A stretch of 64,000 nucleotides of DNA. It comes from Clusia tigrina (Eukaryota; Arthropoda; Insecta; Diptera; Clusiidae). Made by a program: the position numbers and the translations under genes. A model generated the notes under the pieces. The model was not told where the DNA came from, searched no databases, and worked only from the letters and a program-made list of their open reading frames with translations. The stretch spans positions 1,777,501 through 1,841,500 of the forward strand of contig OV050031.1 of assembly GCA_920105625.2 (NCBI GenBank), in the 5' to 3' direction. Shown in pieces: positions 12,540 to 25,843 of the stretch (positions are counted from its first letter, which is position 1; every line of letters begins with the position of its first letter).

Positions 12540-14845
12540 GCAGAGGAGGAGCCATCACAAGAATTCGGTCTCCTCTCGATAATTTCTATAAATTAGCACT
12601 CAGCAGTAGCCGCAGTCGTGATAAGTAGCATTCTTAGGAAACGGCGATAAGCGAGGTCACGTGACCCCGTTTCAATTTTCTAATCTCGCTTAGAGAGTGT
12701 CTGAAAAAGTTGTTGCTATTCGTATTTTTATTCACTTTTGTCAAGCTGTCATTTAATCATGAAAAACAAGTAAACAAATTTAGCTGAGAAATGAAAAAGG
12801 ACCAAGAGCAGCGAAAAGCAGCAACAGCAACAGCAACAACAAAAAACTAATTAATGTTATTTTAAAGAAATTATTATTTTGCAATCAACAACGGAATGAA
12901 AACAATAAATTAACAGCGAGCGAGCTAAAAATAAGCAAAGGAGCTGCTCTATTGTAGACGCGACGGGGCTGGGGCCGGGGGTCGGGTTGTGTGGCTGTTT
13001 ACTTAAGCGGTGTAATCAGTTTAAAGCAAAAATAAGAATAAAAAACTAAAAACAAATGAAATAAAATAAAAACAAATGTATTTAAATAAAGAGAGATTTT
13101 TATTTTGATTGAAATGGAAATGAAAACGTTTTGTTTTGTTAATTTGGTGGGACTCGCGGTCTTTTGTTGCTTGTTAAATTGCGTTGATCTGCAATTGAAC
13201 TTTTGTCCTGTTCTGCTGAACCGAAAGTGCGACGATCTTTGGCGACATCAATTTTGAGGTTGAATTGTTTCAATTAGGTGTGGCATGATCCCACCGAGGA
13301 GCAGATGAGATTAAGTACATGAGTGTGCGTGCCTAGTTGTGTTGGCTGCCGCATGCCTCTCTCTGTGTTGCTGTTCCCTTGCCAGTCTCTACGCATTTAA
13401 ATTGTTCTGAATGTGCAAAATAATCAACATTTTCTTATTATGTGAATGCAAACAATTCACGATTAAATAAAATGCACTTTATTAGATCATTTCATTTTAT
13501 GAGCACGGGTATTTTCAAGCAAGTCACCAACAAATTTTGCGACCAATCAAAATGGAAAGAGGCTCCATGAGAGGACAACAATTGAGGAAGAAGATAACAA
13601 ATGAAAATGGGAAAATGTTCAGTAGGGGAAACTGCCATCTTCCGCAAGTGAATAACACCGTAGTCATTTGTATCGCTTGCTGTAGGTTAATGTGGGAGGA
13701 CAAGAAGAAGAAATGTATCTAGTTTTCAATTTCGAACATAATTATCGCCACCAAAATTCAATGGAACATTGCATCACCACAACAAAAACCATGTCCGCAA
13801 ACCTCGTACGGCAGAATGGCGTTCAAAATAACCGAATCATCAAACGCCATTGGTATAGGGCACTGGTAGACTCGTAAAAATAGCTCATCAAATGTGCCCG
13901 CAGCATTTGTGAAATGTGCTCATCTCTCACAGCAAAAACCCCAAGCAACTCAATGACCACTTGGAAGAGACTGAAAACGCTGCCATGTATGCAAAGCACA
14001 GTGATGGGTCTCAAGTGCTTAAGTATTATCCTTTTTTGTGTGAGTGCGATTGTTGATTGCTCCCTTTTCCTTTCCCGCCCTCACTAAACGATTCTATGCT
14101 TTTTGCACTTTTTTTTCGCTGAAAAGGTTCGACGACATTCGTTTGCCTTCCAATGAGGCAGCCGGCAACTCGAAAATAGAAACAACATCATTATCCTGAC
14201 GAGGCTCAGTAACACTTGAGTGTGTGTATAAAGCGTTTAAATGCGATTTCGCTAAAGCCGCTGGAGGACTGCAGCAAGGAGTGAGTGGATTGTGTCATAT
14301 TAAAAAACTGTTTTGTATTTATGACATTATTTCTTTGTATGTGTGCATATGTGTGCGTGTGGATGTGTGTGCGTGTGCATGTGTGTGCGTGGGCAGAAAT
14401 ACTCGTATAATTTTATAAAGGCGGATTTAGCCATAATGATGAGCTTAAAATTTATGCTGATGAAATTCTTAGAATATACAACAATGGTAAGGATATTTAT
14501 ACCCTACAACCCTTGGTTTATTAACTGCGAGCGTATGTTCATAGCGGCCAAAAGGAGATCTCACTTCCTTGTTGGTTTATTCAGGGCACAGCTTAGTTGT
14601 AAGAATGTCAGTCTTATGGAGGTCGCTTACTGTCCGATATAGGTATCCATGTCAGTCTTACGGAGGTGACTTACTGTCCGAGATAGATATCCTGAAGTTA
14701 TATTTTCCTTCTAAGCGAAGAGTTTAGTTTATGATAGTCACTTCGTTATTGTGGGAGGTATTAAAAGATAACGCATTGTTATGGTTCCGTGATATAGTGC
14801 TAATACTATGCTCGTAGGACTGAAACCCTTCCAGGTTTACGAGGA
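12540..14845. other. Intergenic, low-complexity patches
   Basis: Contains A-rich and CAACAG-rich stretches (12815-12850) and a TG-rich patch (14340-14396). No coding evidence. The short overlapping open frames have no domains. Confidence 0.55.
14340..14396. repeat. Imperfect (TG)n / TGTGCG repeat
   Basis: Purine-pyrimidine alternating tract built from gtgtgcgtg and gtgcatgtg units, interrupted. Confidence 0.8.
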
Positions 14846-14848
14846 ACG

Positions 14849-14955
14849 CTTGTATCTAACGATCCTTTTCTTGTATCTAACGATCCTTTACTTGTATCTA
14901 ACGATCCTTTACTTGTATCTAACGATCTATAACGCTTGTATCTAACGATCCTTTT
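14849..14955 (+). repeat. 21-bp tandem repeat, five copies
   Basis: The unit cttgtatctaacgatccttt begins at 14849, 14870, 14891, 14912 and 14935. The first four are spaced exactly 21 bp; the last follows a short insertion. Copies are almost identical, which suggests recent expansion. Confidence 0.9.
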
Positions 14956-16620
14956 CTTTTTGAGTCGAAGATTTTAGTTGCAAATACTCAGTCACCCAAA
15001 TCATTGCAGACTTGTATCAGCTGTTCATAATGAAAATACATCACTTCCCAATAATTTTTGGGGGATTCAACTGCTTCATCCATTCATGTCTTAGTCTCGA
15101 AATCCCTCTCGGAGTCTCGTACATGAATACATTACATTCGAGGATGTTTAATGCTACTATGAAAAGTTTGCAATCTGGTTTGTGCAGTCATCCTCCTATA
15201 ACGCAATATTCTCATTACAGGATGCAAAAATTCCAAAACCCCAACAAGCCATAACGCGGGACTCGTGAAATAAGGTTTTCATATGGTTTTCATATGGCGA
15301 ACTGGTTGTGTTATAGAAAGGTTGACTGGGTGTTCCAACTGACATTCCCTCTATCTCTTAAGAAGACACAATATGATATGAAAGGTTCCCATTTAAGTGA
15401 ACATTAATAACTTCTGAAAACATAGGTCTCATCTACCAGTGAGTATACTCGTACCTCTCATATATATTTAAAAATTAATACTTTTCACAATGATGTAGGG
15501 TGTCTCATAGTCGTCTTAGCCAACTACAGATGTACACATACAAACAAGTAAGGAAATCTGAAGACGTTTCCTGTTTAAATGCATGTATTTGATTCTGCTT
15601 AAATTGGATTTCATGGAGTAACGCTCTTCAGTGTTAAGTGTTGAGCGATGACTGCGTTTGTATGCAAAATGGCAATCTCCTCATGTGCTCTTAAGCAGCA
15701 CATAATGAAAAAGCATCCTTTTGTTGGCTATAGACAACGAATAATGCGAGCATTATTACATACGATGGAGGAGTTACATGTGAAAGCGTTTGGAGCGCCA
15801 TAAATGGACATCTGCCTATAATTTGCCTAAAAATTATCCCAAATAACATCTCCACGAATACAATTTGATCAGCCACGTTGTGTTGTGAGTGTCTCTTGTT
15901 AGCCCTCGATCGAATTGCCAATCCTCGCCAAATGTGAATATCCCTGCTACTTCCCCCGCTGCAGGCAGGCGAGCAAAAAACGCCATCACTACTGAAATGT
16001 CCTTCTTTATTCCTGCAATATCTTCACAAGATCACCGCTCAAGCTGTGCTCATTAAACGGTATTTTGTGGCCACTTACAGCGTTCTACACGCCGCAGCAT
16101 CTGTCTAAGTACGAGTGTGTATCTCATAGATGCATCTTGTTATCTGCTCTTCAGTAGTGGCGCCTTTGTGCGCCTTTGTTGTCAGTGTCCTGCTTGTGCG
16201 GCTACCATATATCCATCAACTTTTGTTGCGGATATTTTGCGTCATTTGCGGTTGACTGTGAGCGCATAAAAGGGATTGCTTCCTTTCGATTTTGCATTGA
16301 GACAAAAGCGGCTTTTGTGTTTCCTCTACAAAGTATCGCTTGCACATCTTGTGTGCAACGCCAGCCCACTGCTCGCAGTTGTTGTTCCTATGAGTGGGTT
16401 CTAATGTTATTCTAATACTTAGGCACAGCTTGCATCCCAGCGTCTACACACTTACCGCACATAGTCCTCCCTTCTATGAAAGGTTCGTGGCTTCCACATA
16501 GCGTGGGATTTTCTTTAACGAAAGAACTAAAAGAAAATTTTCAATTTATTATCAAATTTATATACACGGTCATACATATATCTATATGAGTAGGTAATAC
16601 AATATACGAGTATGTACTAC
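14956..16620. other. Intergenic, nothing recognised
   Basis: No supported gene, RNA or transposon. A small duplicated ggttttcatat occurs near 15273-15294. Confidence 0.5.
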
Positions 16621-16624
16621 AAAG

Positions 16625-17115
16625 TAAGGTAAGAGGAGTCATTAATAAGTACCCAAGTTAGGCTAGAGAAAAGTTTTTTTGTGCAATATTTGGATCTACT
16701 TTACTATATAGTTTCCTTGTAGATCACTACATTTGGCCCAATAATTCTTCAACTTTATGGAGTCCTCCAATAAACAAGATTTGTTGGACTCTAAAGAATG
16801 GCTTCAGTTTCGGCTATGAGCTCTTTGTTCGATGGGACTGCTCTCCACAGTGTCAGCACACGCGGCAGCCACCTTGCCGATAGCTCTGAGATGTTGAAAT
16901 GTTCAAGTACGAGTAAAATATTTTGCACACGCTCATATGAGAAGCCAATGGTCTTAATAATATCTCCAATTTTCAGTCGCCAGTGTGCCAGAACGTTATC
17001 ATGTGTTTTTCTTTTTGGCAGACTGGCCAGAATGGATCATTTCCTCCGAAGTCAACTCAATAGGTCGACCTGGATGCTGTTCATACAGAATGGATGTAGG
17101 ACCACGCTAGAATTC
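16625..17115 (-). mobile_element. mariner transposon, internally deleted
   Basis: On the minus strand a frame reads EQHPGRPIELTSEEMI. After a damaged segment follow WRLKIGDIIKTIGFSYERVQ and ELSARWLPRVL. This is the N-terminal part of a mariner transposase, with the second helix-turn-helix region and the (S/C)ARWVPR(L/V)L signature. A little downstream a frame reads NYWAKCSDLQGNYIVK then stop (about 16699), resembling the mariner C-terminus. The whole catalytic domain with its Asp triad is missing between these parts. The segment taagaggagtcattaataag at 16627-16650 resembles a mariner terminal inverted repeat, but I do not see the opposite terminus. Non-functional relic. Confidence 0.75.
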
Positions 17116-17119
17116 ATTG

Positions 17120-19005
17120 ATACAATATCTTATGATTGTCATCGAAGGTGAATGATCCTATTAAACAGTAACCAATCTTTATTTGATTTCATCAGATGTT
17201 TTCCCATCCAAGTAATGGAAGAATTAATGATCTACTCTAACAATATATTGTGATATATAGTGTAAAGATCTAACTAATTGTATATATACAATATGTGTAT
17301 TAATACTTTTATTTCAAATATTTTCTTGAATTCCATATCAACCCATCTCTATTTACAACAAATGAAGATCCATCTCTATCTCATCTACAGCAAATGCAGA
17401 TCCATCCAGAAATTGCATGTTATTCTGACTTCCACAAGGTCAAGTTGGCCACGTGCTCTTCTCAAAAAACGAGATCACTTTTATTACACCCGTAATTTGT
17501 GAAAGAAATTTCGATGAAAAATTGTGAAATACTCAAAAGTGCTGAAGTCACATTCCGAACACATCCCATCTGAAGATATCCGAATATAACAAAGAATCAA
17601 AGAAAACAATGAGATTAACCCTTCAATATAAACATTTTGATCTTCAGATGATGATCCCAAAGGCAACAATGGCAAACGACCGCAATAATTGCATAAACCA
17701 ACGAATGCCCTCATTACAGATGTAGAGGAGCAGGCAAACAAGATCAAACCCTAAACGGGTTAAATATCAATTGGCATCAACTCATTCTTGGCCAGGAATA
17801 CGGTCCACGGAAGCTGACAACAGGTAGGATCACTGATTTGCCCTAAATAAAAAGTGATACATGACAAATGCTTGAATAGGGCAAACGAGAGAGTTGAAGA
17901 AAAAACCAAACAGAAAAGGGATGCTGACAGGGCTGAGAAAGCCGCGGAAGGGTAGGAACGAACACGTTAGAGTCTGCATTTATGAATGGAGTGCAACGTT
18001 CGCTGCCATGCGGCCACGCATGATCGGCTTAAGTGGCGCATTGAAAGGATTATGATCTCGATTATGGATTCCTCACAACAAAAGCAACACAGAATCGTTC
18101 CGTTTCGGGCGAGGCATCCTGCTGCGTGTGCGCATCGCGCACTCTTGTTTGTAGTTGCGGTGCGTAGTTCAACTTTTTTATGTGTGAGTTTGTGAGTTTT
18201 CCAAAAGGGCTACTCTCGAATAGATTTTGTTTTTCTTCTTTTTTTTTTAAATAAGCGATTAGCATGGCAATCCGATTGTAAGGATGCTTTTCTATTTTTT
18301 TATTTTTGTTACTGTTTGTGTTAAATGCTTTTGTGTTTAGCAGTTTATGCAATGCGGCAAACCGCTTATGAGGGTGCTAAGCGTGTTAACAAGTGCCGTT
18401 CTTGTGTGGCACATTCATAATATGGCCGCAAATTTCCCACATTCAGTGCGCTTAAGTTGCCATTGACAATGAGGGCATGAGTGCCGATTGAAGAATGTGT
18501 CTTTAAAGTGCTTTTTAGAACGCGTTGAAGCGCGACTTTTTTCTGTTTTGCCAAATCGCAGAAAGCCTCGTTTATTTATTTTGTTAGCACATATTCTGCT
18601 CATTGAACGGCCCGTGCGCCCTTCACTTAAATTGCCAACACTTTCGGTAATTCTCATATTTACTTCACTGCTTTTGTTGACATGGCAATGATTTTTACTT
18701 TGCGATTTTATTAAAATTGCGTATGCTGCAGGAATTTAAATGAGGGTGGACCTAGGGATGAAGAGTCATTATGTCATTGGATTGGGTGTTGAAGATCATG
18801 AAGTCGTTGCTTAGTTCGTCACAAAACTATTAGCGTTTCATTTTAGACATGCCAGGTGTGTATTCAAGCTATATCCTTTTCTCCTATAATTCCTTGCATA
18901 CTCGTAGGGAGTATTTTTGAGACTACGAAGTGACATTTCATTTGAGTTCGGTTGGAACAATCATCACATAAATAATGACAATGGAACAGAGCTCGAAACT
19001 ATTTA
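17120..19005. other. Intergenic, nothing recognised
   Basis: AT-rich DNA. Open frames near 18062-18690 overlap on both strands and show no recognisable motif, so I do not call them genes. Confidence 0.5.
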
Positions 19006-19025
19006 TGTAGCAGAGTATTTTATTT

Positions 19026-19182
19026 AATTATTATTATTATTATTATTATTATATTATTCCTTAGAGGAGTGAGTACTAGCTACAGAGACTTTCGACTCGA
19101 AGAGAAAAAGATTTTATAGAAAGAAGCATTTTGGAGACCAAGCCCGTGGCAGGATTTGAACCTACGACCCTCGGGGTGTTAT
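19026..19182 (-). mobile_element. tRNA-derived SINE, head truncated
   Basis: On the minus strand the order is: tRNA B box ggttcaaatcc (19152-19162), a body shared with 23970-24080 (aagcattttggagac, actcgaagagaaaa, actagctacagag), then a TTA-type tail at 19029-19055. The A-box half of the tRNA head is missing beyond about 19180. The tRNA-related part plus conserved body plus microsatellite tail is the layout of a dipteran SINE. Confidence 0.75.
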
Positions 19183-19970
19183 TTTATTTAAAAATTGTAT
19201 TTCTATATAGAACATTTTCCTGAGCTTGTCAGTAGATGGATAAATTGATAAATCACATTTTGGAGTTCGTAAAAGCACCCTTACAAAAAAAAATATAACC
19301 GACAGGATTCAGGAAACATTAATGTGGATATAAAGAGTACTTTTTAAGAGACTCATTGGCTCTAAATTTCAATACACTATATTAACAAATTGACGAAGTG
19401 GGCAAGTATTGTGGATTATTCGATAGATTAGCAGAATTTTATGGCATAGAATGTTGAATGAGTATTTAAAACACGCTTTCGAGTCATCCAATATGCGATA
19501 ACACAAGGAATAAATTCATATCCTGTAATCTTTCTAAGGGTTTCAGCCAGTACTTTGATTACCAGCCGTCTGTCGGTGACTATGTCGACATTTGAAAGAC
19601 AGTTACAACTGCGGTCAACTTAGACTTCCTCCTAATGTAGGGAAGAATCACAGAAAGAGGCCTGGCAAATATTTGCTAAGCTCGAAAGTGAAAATATGTT
19701 TACTATAGTGGAAGATTCAATTAAATGGGTTAATATTGTTTAACTTTAAATTAAAGCGGTGAGAGAAGTTGAGGTTTTTATGATATTAAGAAAGAAAAGT
19801 GCGAAATACAACAGATCGAATCACGCTACTTTATAAAGGTGCTGCCAACAATGTTGCGGATCATTGTAACCAACTGAAGCTGCGTATTTGTCCTCAATTG
19901 AGTGGAGCAAGTTTATATCCTCAATTGAGTGTGGCAAGTTACTACTTCATACATGCTTTGCTATTACCAA
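19183..19970. other. Intergenic, nothing recognised
   Basis: No coding or RNA feature seen. A short repeated tcctcaattgagtg lies near 19890-19935. Confidence 0.5.
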
Positions 19971-19971
19971 T

Positions 19972-20090
19972 TTATGCCTTCCATTTAGATATATGCCTTA
20001 CATTTAGATATTTGCCTTACATTTATATATATGCCTAACATTCAGATATATGCCTTACATTCAGATATATGCCTTACATTCACACATGTT
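19972..20090 (+). repeat. 19-20-bp tandem repeat, about six copies
   Basis: Repeats of atatatgccttacatttag with small changes, starting at about 19975 and repeating at gcctta positions 19994, 20014, 20033, 20052 and 20071. Confidence 0.85.
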
Positions 20091-20094
20091 CTTC

Positions 20095-23000
20095 GATTCA
20101 CTGAACGCTAACGCAATTCTAAGGTTTCTAAAAATGAAGTCATGCTCTCGTACGTGGCGGTCATTTAAGTATTCAGAACATAGGCTTTACATACAACATA
20201 TCTTGATACAAAGTACAATTGTCCTGTTCCTGGTTAAGTAAGAGTACTGTTTCTATTCCAAGATGGCGTTTTTTGCCGATTCGGAAACCTGTTTGCTCTA
20301 GTACAAGCACCCAATACTGGCCGCATTGCCTAATTGTATATGAAAATTGCCATTTTCTATTTTAGGGGTCAACAGGACACTCCCCTCTTTAAAGCATACT
20401 TAGCAGTCGTCGTAGTTGCTGTCAGAAAAGGCGCGCAGAATTAATTTGAATATAAAAATCATTAAAAATTCAGCAAAAACTCGTGATCCCCGCTGCGTTA
20501 TGTACTGCTCACGCTCGACAACAATGCTCGTAAAAGCGCAGATTGTGAGAAGAAATGTCGAAAAGTACGGTGATGACCTCTGATCTCTGTGTATGTCCCG
20601 ACTGCGAACATAGCACAGCATATCAAGCGAAATTACGTGCGTGACTGACCAATACGCTGACCAGTTGGAAGCTATGTAAACTGACCACTATCCTTGGGTG
20701 TTATCCCTTTTCTCAAGCTGAAGAAAAGTGCAAAACCCGTTGTCCATTCGCCGCTTCAGCCAGTCGCCTCGTGTGCGCGTATGTGTGCTCATATATAACT
20801 TCCTTCCCGCTTTTGTTTCCGCTTGGAAACCGTCCAGTTTGAGGATATTTTTTCTTTAAAGCTATTTTGAAATCTTTTCGCTGTCGTCTTAATGATTAAT
20901 AAAGAGTAATTTATGAAAATAATCTGTTTGCACACAAATATGGAAATGGACATGGACGAGCATGGGTACAAGAGTATGTAAGTGCGTTTCAGTTTAGCGG
21001 GTAAGACGGCAAAACTGCGAGGCGCAGTAATGGCAATGCTTGTCCTACATTATTCCAGGTGTAATTCGACGCTGCAGATTGGCCTGTTGGGCGCTGTTTA
21101 GCAGCACTTGGGGTATTAAGTTGCCTGCATATAAAATGTACGCTTACACAATGACTGACAAGGGCCAATAATAAGGTTGTCAATCATATGCGCCAGTATT
21201 GTGAAGGCATTCACAATATATACTCTAATTAGCTGGGTAATGCGCAATATTATCCTGCGAAATCCGTATTAGGAAATTTTTAAATTTGGAGTATGCTTGC
21301 AAATGATTTATCTTTAGTATCCTGCAAATTCAGTCGTTTATTGATGAGCCAGAATGCATCGCTCATCACATGTTTCGGAGGCTGGTGAACTCAGCAGGAG
21401 GCAGGACCAGAAAAGACTCAAAAGTTAAGCAGGCTAACATGGTCATTTGACTTTTGTAGATGTAGATGGAATCTCCAAGGAAATAGAACTTTATGAAATC
21501 AGCACTTTGGGTTTAATTTATTCCTGAACTTTAGTAACCAAGTGAGTACAGCAGCCAATATTTTCAAGGATACTAGCTGAATTTAATATATTCGAATGCA
21601 GCTGATTCCCTCCATAAATCGGTCGTGTGTTTACGTGAATTCAGAGCTCGTTCCATCTCTCGTTGATGTCTTAGATTTCGGCTAATAATAATGCCAAACA
21701 AATCCCCCTCTCGTTTTTTAATACGATCTAATCAGAATGGTTTTGCTAGCGTTGCGTAATCTGACCCAGAACATTAACCAAACACATCGAAAAAAGGATC
21801 ACCACAACTACAGTACTACTCCAGCAAGGGTGAAAGGGGTTTATTATGTTGAAAATGCTGCAAATATGCGCGCTCAAACAAAAGAAAAATTAATAAATTA
21901 TGCATATCGGTACGCAAAGGACGACAGAGATTCATTTGCGTCATCAGTCATGTAGATGAGGTAATTATTAAAAAAGGAAAACAGACAAGCACCATTCGAA
22001 TGAGTAACCGAAGGATAAGTGAGCGCTGTGGGCCAGCATATCATTACCAAGTACTGGCGCTGTTCTCGGAAATACGATATTGAGCAATTCCATCGGCCTG
22101 TGGCAGAATACGGCGCCTGTAGCTTATTAATTTAATTGTCACTTTCGGAATTCCTGAGTTCGTAACGCTCAGTGCTGCTCTACTCGCACCATGTCTGGAA
22201 TGCTCATCGCTGGCGTCGAGAGGTGAAATTTCAAACCGAACTCTTCTTTGCGGTAAGGTACGAGTACGTATGTTAATTAAAAAGATGCTGCATAGAAAAC
22301 CATCAATTCAAAGATTTTAATTTATCGCTTTTTGAGATACTTTGACTTTCACACACCCAACTGTATCCTGGAATTGTTCAGGGAACTGCAAAGCAATGAA
22401 AATAATAACATTATCTTGAATTTTATTAACTATATTTTTGAAAATCTGAAGAATTATATTAGAAACTAAGTCCTTCGCCTCGAAGATAAATGGTCGAAAG
22501 AGGGGTCTCCTGCTATAATGGCGAGTATCATTTACTTTACAAATATTTCAGAATTCATACATTCTGCAAAGAACTAAAATTAATAATAATAATAGTTGAA
22601 TTAAAAACCTTCCTTTATGGGCTCTATCAGCAGTATTTGTCGACAGTGGTACTTCGATGAAGCCAATTAACCAGGCCCCTCGCCGATAAAACTGTCCCAC
22701 CAAATAACTTTATTAGACAACTTACGAGTACTTATTTCCTTAGTTGTGATGTAGAAACTTTTCTCTCATTTCAAGTGCTAGAAAAATTCTTTAGTAGTAG
22801 AGATGCCTTGTTTTAGAGCAGTCCCGAATACGTACGTCACTTTTGCACATTACACGCAGTAGCAGCAGAACTAAAAATTCTCACACAGTGAGTAAATGTA
22901 TCACATGCAGTCATATCCGGATGTTACATTCCACAAATGTTGAACAACATTCAGAACAACGTGCCCCATTCATGCGGCACAATGCGTAGTTGAGTCAACG

Positions 23001-23734
23001 GCGGCTAAGATAAAACAAATTAAAAACAGAAGTACAAACGCAGGTTCGAAATAACATCAGGTAAACCAGAGGCATAGGAACTGTACGAGGGAGACACAGA
23101 GATGTGCCTGTGATAAACTACAAGCATAATCGCACACATTGTACTTGCGTACGTTCCTATGTGTTTATAGCCGTAAGTACGGATGTGCACACATGTGGAC
23201 AGACGTACGAGTACTGCCGCGGTTGGGTGGAGACCACCAGGCGCAGCAGGTTGAACTTATCTTTGGTGAAGGACAGATCTGAGCCGCCGCTAATTTGGCA
23301 GTAGAATCCCAGCCAAGTCGGTGAAAATTTGCAAATCGTGAGAAAATTGTCAAACGGTGAGTAAAGCCATTATCGAGGGAAGCGGGTGAAAACTGTATCC
23401 AAGAGCAAATAGAAATAATTACGAGTACTTCATCGAGCACTCCACAATATGCACAAATGAGAAGTCATCCGAGTTCAGAAAACACTTTTAAAAAATGTCA
23501 TAAAATTTTGTTGTCGACTTTTTGGAAATCTCAATTAAAAATGTCGCTGACATTACTAATTCAGAGGTAAGTCATTAAAAAAAGGTTTTATTAGTTTAGT
23601 TGGTGTTCGGAACTAAGCTCAAAGGCGAGAAGATGGTAAATGTTATTTAACCCCAGACCGGATACGTCAGCTTCATTAGCTTTAATAGAACCGCTCGCGC
23701 TTTTAATAATAATAATTAAGAAGCAATTAAGATG

Positions 23735-23735
<1 letters not shown>
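20095..23735. other. Intergenic, nothing recognised
   Basis: More than 3.6 kb with no convincing exon, RNA gene or transposon. Four copies of the octamer TACGAGTA occur between 22259 and 23420. Confidence 0.5.

Positions 23736-23779
<44 letters not shown>
23736..23779. repeat. (TTG)n microsatellite
   Basis: About 14 uninterrupted TTG units. They account for the poly-Asn open frame on the minus strand. Confidence 0.95.
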
Positions 23780-23916
23780 CAGTGCACTCCTATTTAAAAA
23801 TATGCTTAATTTTAAAGCCAATTCCTCTTCGCTCAACGATCAGTTACTGTAGGATGCTATAATGGCCATTTTATAAGTAGTGGGGTTGAGAGGGATAAGG
23901 CGCAGGACACTTTACT

Positions 23917-23917
<1 letters not shown>

Positions 23918-23970
<53 letters not shown>

Positions 23971-24146
23971 CTTACACCATAATTAATTATGAGTGCAAGG
24001 TGTTGGGGGAACAAGTACTAGCTACAGAGGTCTTCGACTCGAAGAGAAAAGGATTTTATAGGAAGAAGCATTTTGGAGACTTTGAACCTGCGATCCTCGG
24101 GGTGTGAGTCTAGCATGCTTACCACTAGACCACAGAAGGCGGCTCA
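23918..24146 (-). mobile_element. tRNA-derived SINE with (TTA)n tail
   Basis: The most complete SINE copy. On the minus strand it begins with a tRNA-like head: A box tggtctagtggtaagc (plus 24117-24132), then ctcacaccccgaggatcgca and a shortened B box ggttcaaa (24081-24088). The body contains tcgaagacctctgtagctag and a dyad-like cataattaattatg. It ends in a long TTA/TAA microsatellite (23918-23969). Compared with the copy at 19 kb, about 17 bases on the body side of the B box are missing, which shortens that box. RNA polymerase III transcription and LINE-dependent mobility are family inferences. Confidence 0.8.
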
Positions 24147-24335
24147 CTTTAGTGTAAAGAAATTGCTATCCCTTGAATTATGAATATCCGCAAATCTTTA
24201 TTCCGAAAGCATTTCTTTACACAATTTTCTCTCAACTGAATGAATGTAGATGAAACTTCCAGAACATGATATTGAGGTTTAGGATATTACGCGTAGTCAA
24301 CTCTATTCTCCTAAGGCGAACTGGTCAGCTATTCC
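24147..24335. other. Short intergenic spacer between SINE and LINE
   Basis: No feature seen between the SINE head and the start of recognisable LINE sequence. Confidence 0.5.
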
Positions 24336-24339
24336 ACCT

Positions 24340-24966
24340 CATCACAAACTGCATCAGCACAACAATCTCTGTGCTCACAGGACACTGATTGATTGGTAGA
24401 CATGCTGAAATAATAAGGTTGTCATTCAATGGCTTTTTTAGCAGTTCTGAAAAAGAGAAAGAGTCTGCTCTTCATTTGATATGTCAATGGCCCCTCCCTA
24501 GCTAGGATAAGGTCAAATAATCTTCCAAAATTAAGAGGAACATAACAATGTTTTCCCACGCGAAAGATGGAGGAGTCGCTCCGGTTTCTTATAGTATCAC
24601 AATGACCCTTGAAGTGTGCTTAAGTGAGCTTTCACAAAGAAGGGTTTCAGTCTAACATAAACGATCCTCTATTTCCTAAACACTGATGTGTTCGAGTTGA
24701 AACTTTCAATACATGAATGTGGACCCTTCGTGGGCGTAGAAATGACAAATAAATTTTGTTGAAATTGTTAATCCCTTATATCACAATGAGCCTTGAAGTG
24801 TGCTTAAGTGAGCTTTCACAAAGAAGAGTGCCACTCTAACATAAACGATCCTCAAATTCTAACCACTGGTGTGTTCGAGTTGGAACTTTCAATACATGAA
24901 TTTGGAACCCTTCAAGTCCACGTAAAAATGAAAAATAAATTTTGTTGAAATTGTTAGTCCTTTATA
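24340..24966 (+). mobile_element. LINE 3' end with duplicated 184-bp tail
   Basis: A frame near 24420-24500 reads SSEKEKESALHLICQWP. It corresponds to the Glu-rich, Cys-His segment after RNase H in the LINE family also seen at 10.9 and 12.2 kb. The 3' region starts at tatcacaatgacccttgaag (24595). A second copy of the same ~184 bp follows at 24779-24966, differing by scattered substitutions and small indels. The coding part has stops and lost Cys positions. Dead copy. Confidence 0.65.
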
Positions 24967-25740
24967 ACCGTTTCTCTAAAGAAAGTTGTTCTTTTTCTAA
25001 TTTGTTGGTCCTCAAAATTTAAAAGCAGAGCAGAACTCATCTTTGCTCTAAACTGAAATCGACCCTATTGAGAATTGTCTCAGTTTCAATTAACATTCTT
25101 TTGGTACATCTTTGGTTGGTTTTGTGTAATTAACCAGACTTTAAATTCCTGTGCAATGAGCCCATAAAAGCATTACACTCTAACAATCGGTAGATATATA
25201 AGTAAAGTTGTTATAAATTGATTTCTCATTCTCTCAAGTAGATAGAGTACGATTATGTTCTATAAATATGTTTATAGATCTAAACACGCAACTCAACAAA
25301 CGCTTCCAAAGTGCTTAATTCGTATAACCCTTAGTGGAGATTTTCATTATTCATTCTTCGTATGTTGATATAGAATTTCTTATGTTTTCGTAGTGTTCGA
25401 GATCGCCTGCATAAATATACGGCGAAGCTCAGCCACACTCAGTGATAAGGCAGATCAATAAGGAGCACTCTTGAACAACGCGATGGCGTGTGATATAAAT
25501 TCTGAATGCGTTGACATTGTTAATGGCAAATATAACAACAACAACAACACCCCATATCTACACCCACATTCTGTTGTCTTTCTTTTCATCAATGCAATGA
25601 TCTAAAATTAAGTGTAGAATTGTAGATCAAAGCGATTGTTCCGACAACTGGGACTGAACATGGCAAAGGTTTTTCCTGTTTGCCGTGCTGTGTTCTTGTG
25701 TTGCTATTAACTTTAAAATTCGGATCGATTAGAAAGATAA
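24967..25740. other. Intergenic, nothing recognised
   Basis: AT-rich spacer without coding or repeat signals beyond a short AAC run near 25533-25548. Confidence 0.5.
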
Positions 25741-25741
25741 T

Positions 25742-25843
25742 CACTCGAAGAGGCGAGAGCGATAGTGTGAAGCTTTAGGTGGTGATTTGAAACTGCGACG
25801 CCTGGAGTGCAAGTCTAGCATACTTACCAGCAGGCCACGGAGG
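25742..25843 (-). mobile_element. tRNA-derived SINE, head fragment
   Basis: On the minus strand the head reads cctccgtggcctgctggtaa, then tatgctagacttgca and gcagtttcaaatc. This aligns with the A-box to B-box region of the SINE at 23918-24146. A short piece of body with ctcgaag-like sequence follows. The body and tail are largely lost. Confidence 0.6.

Noticed and set aside
23918..24146. A functional tRNA gene at the SINE head
   Set aside because: The B box is truncated, the head lacks a proper acceptor pairing, and it is fused to a SINE body and TTA tail.
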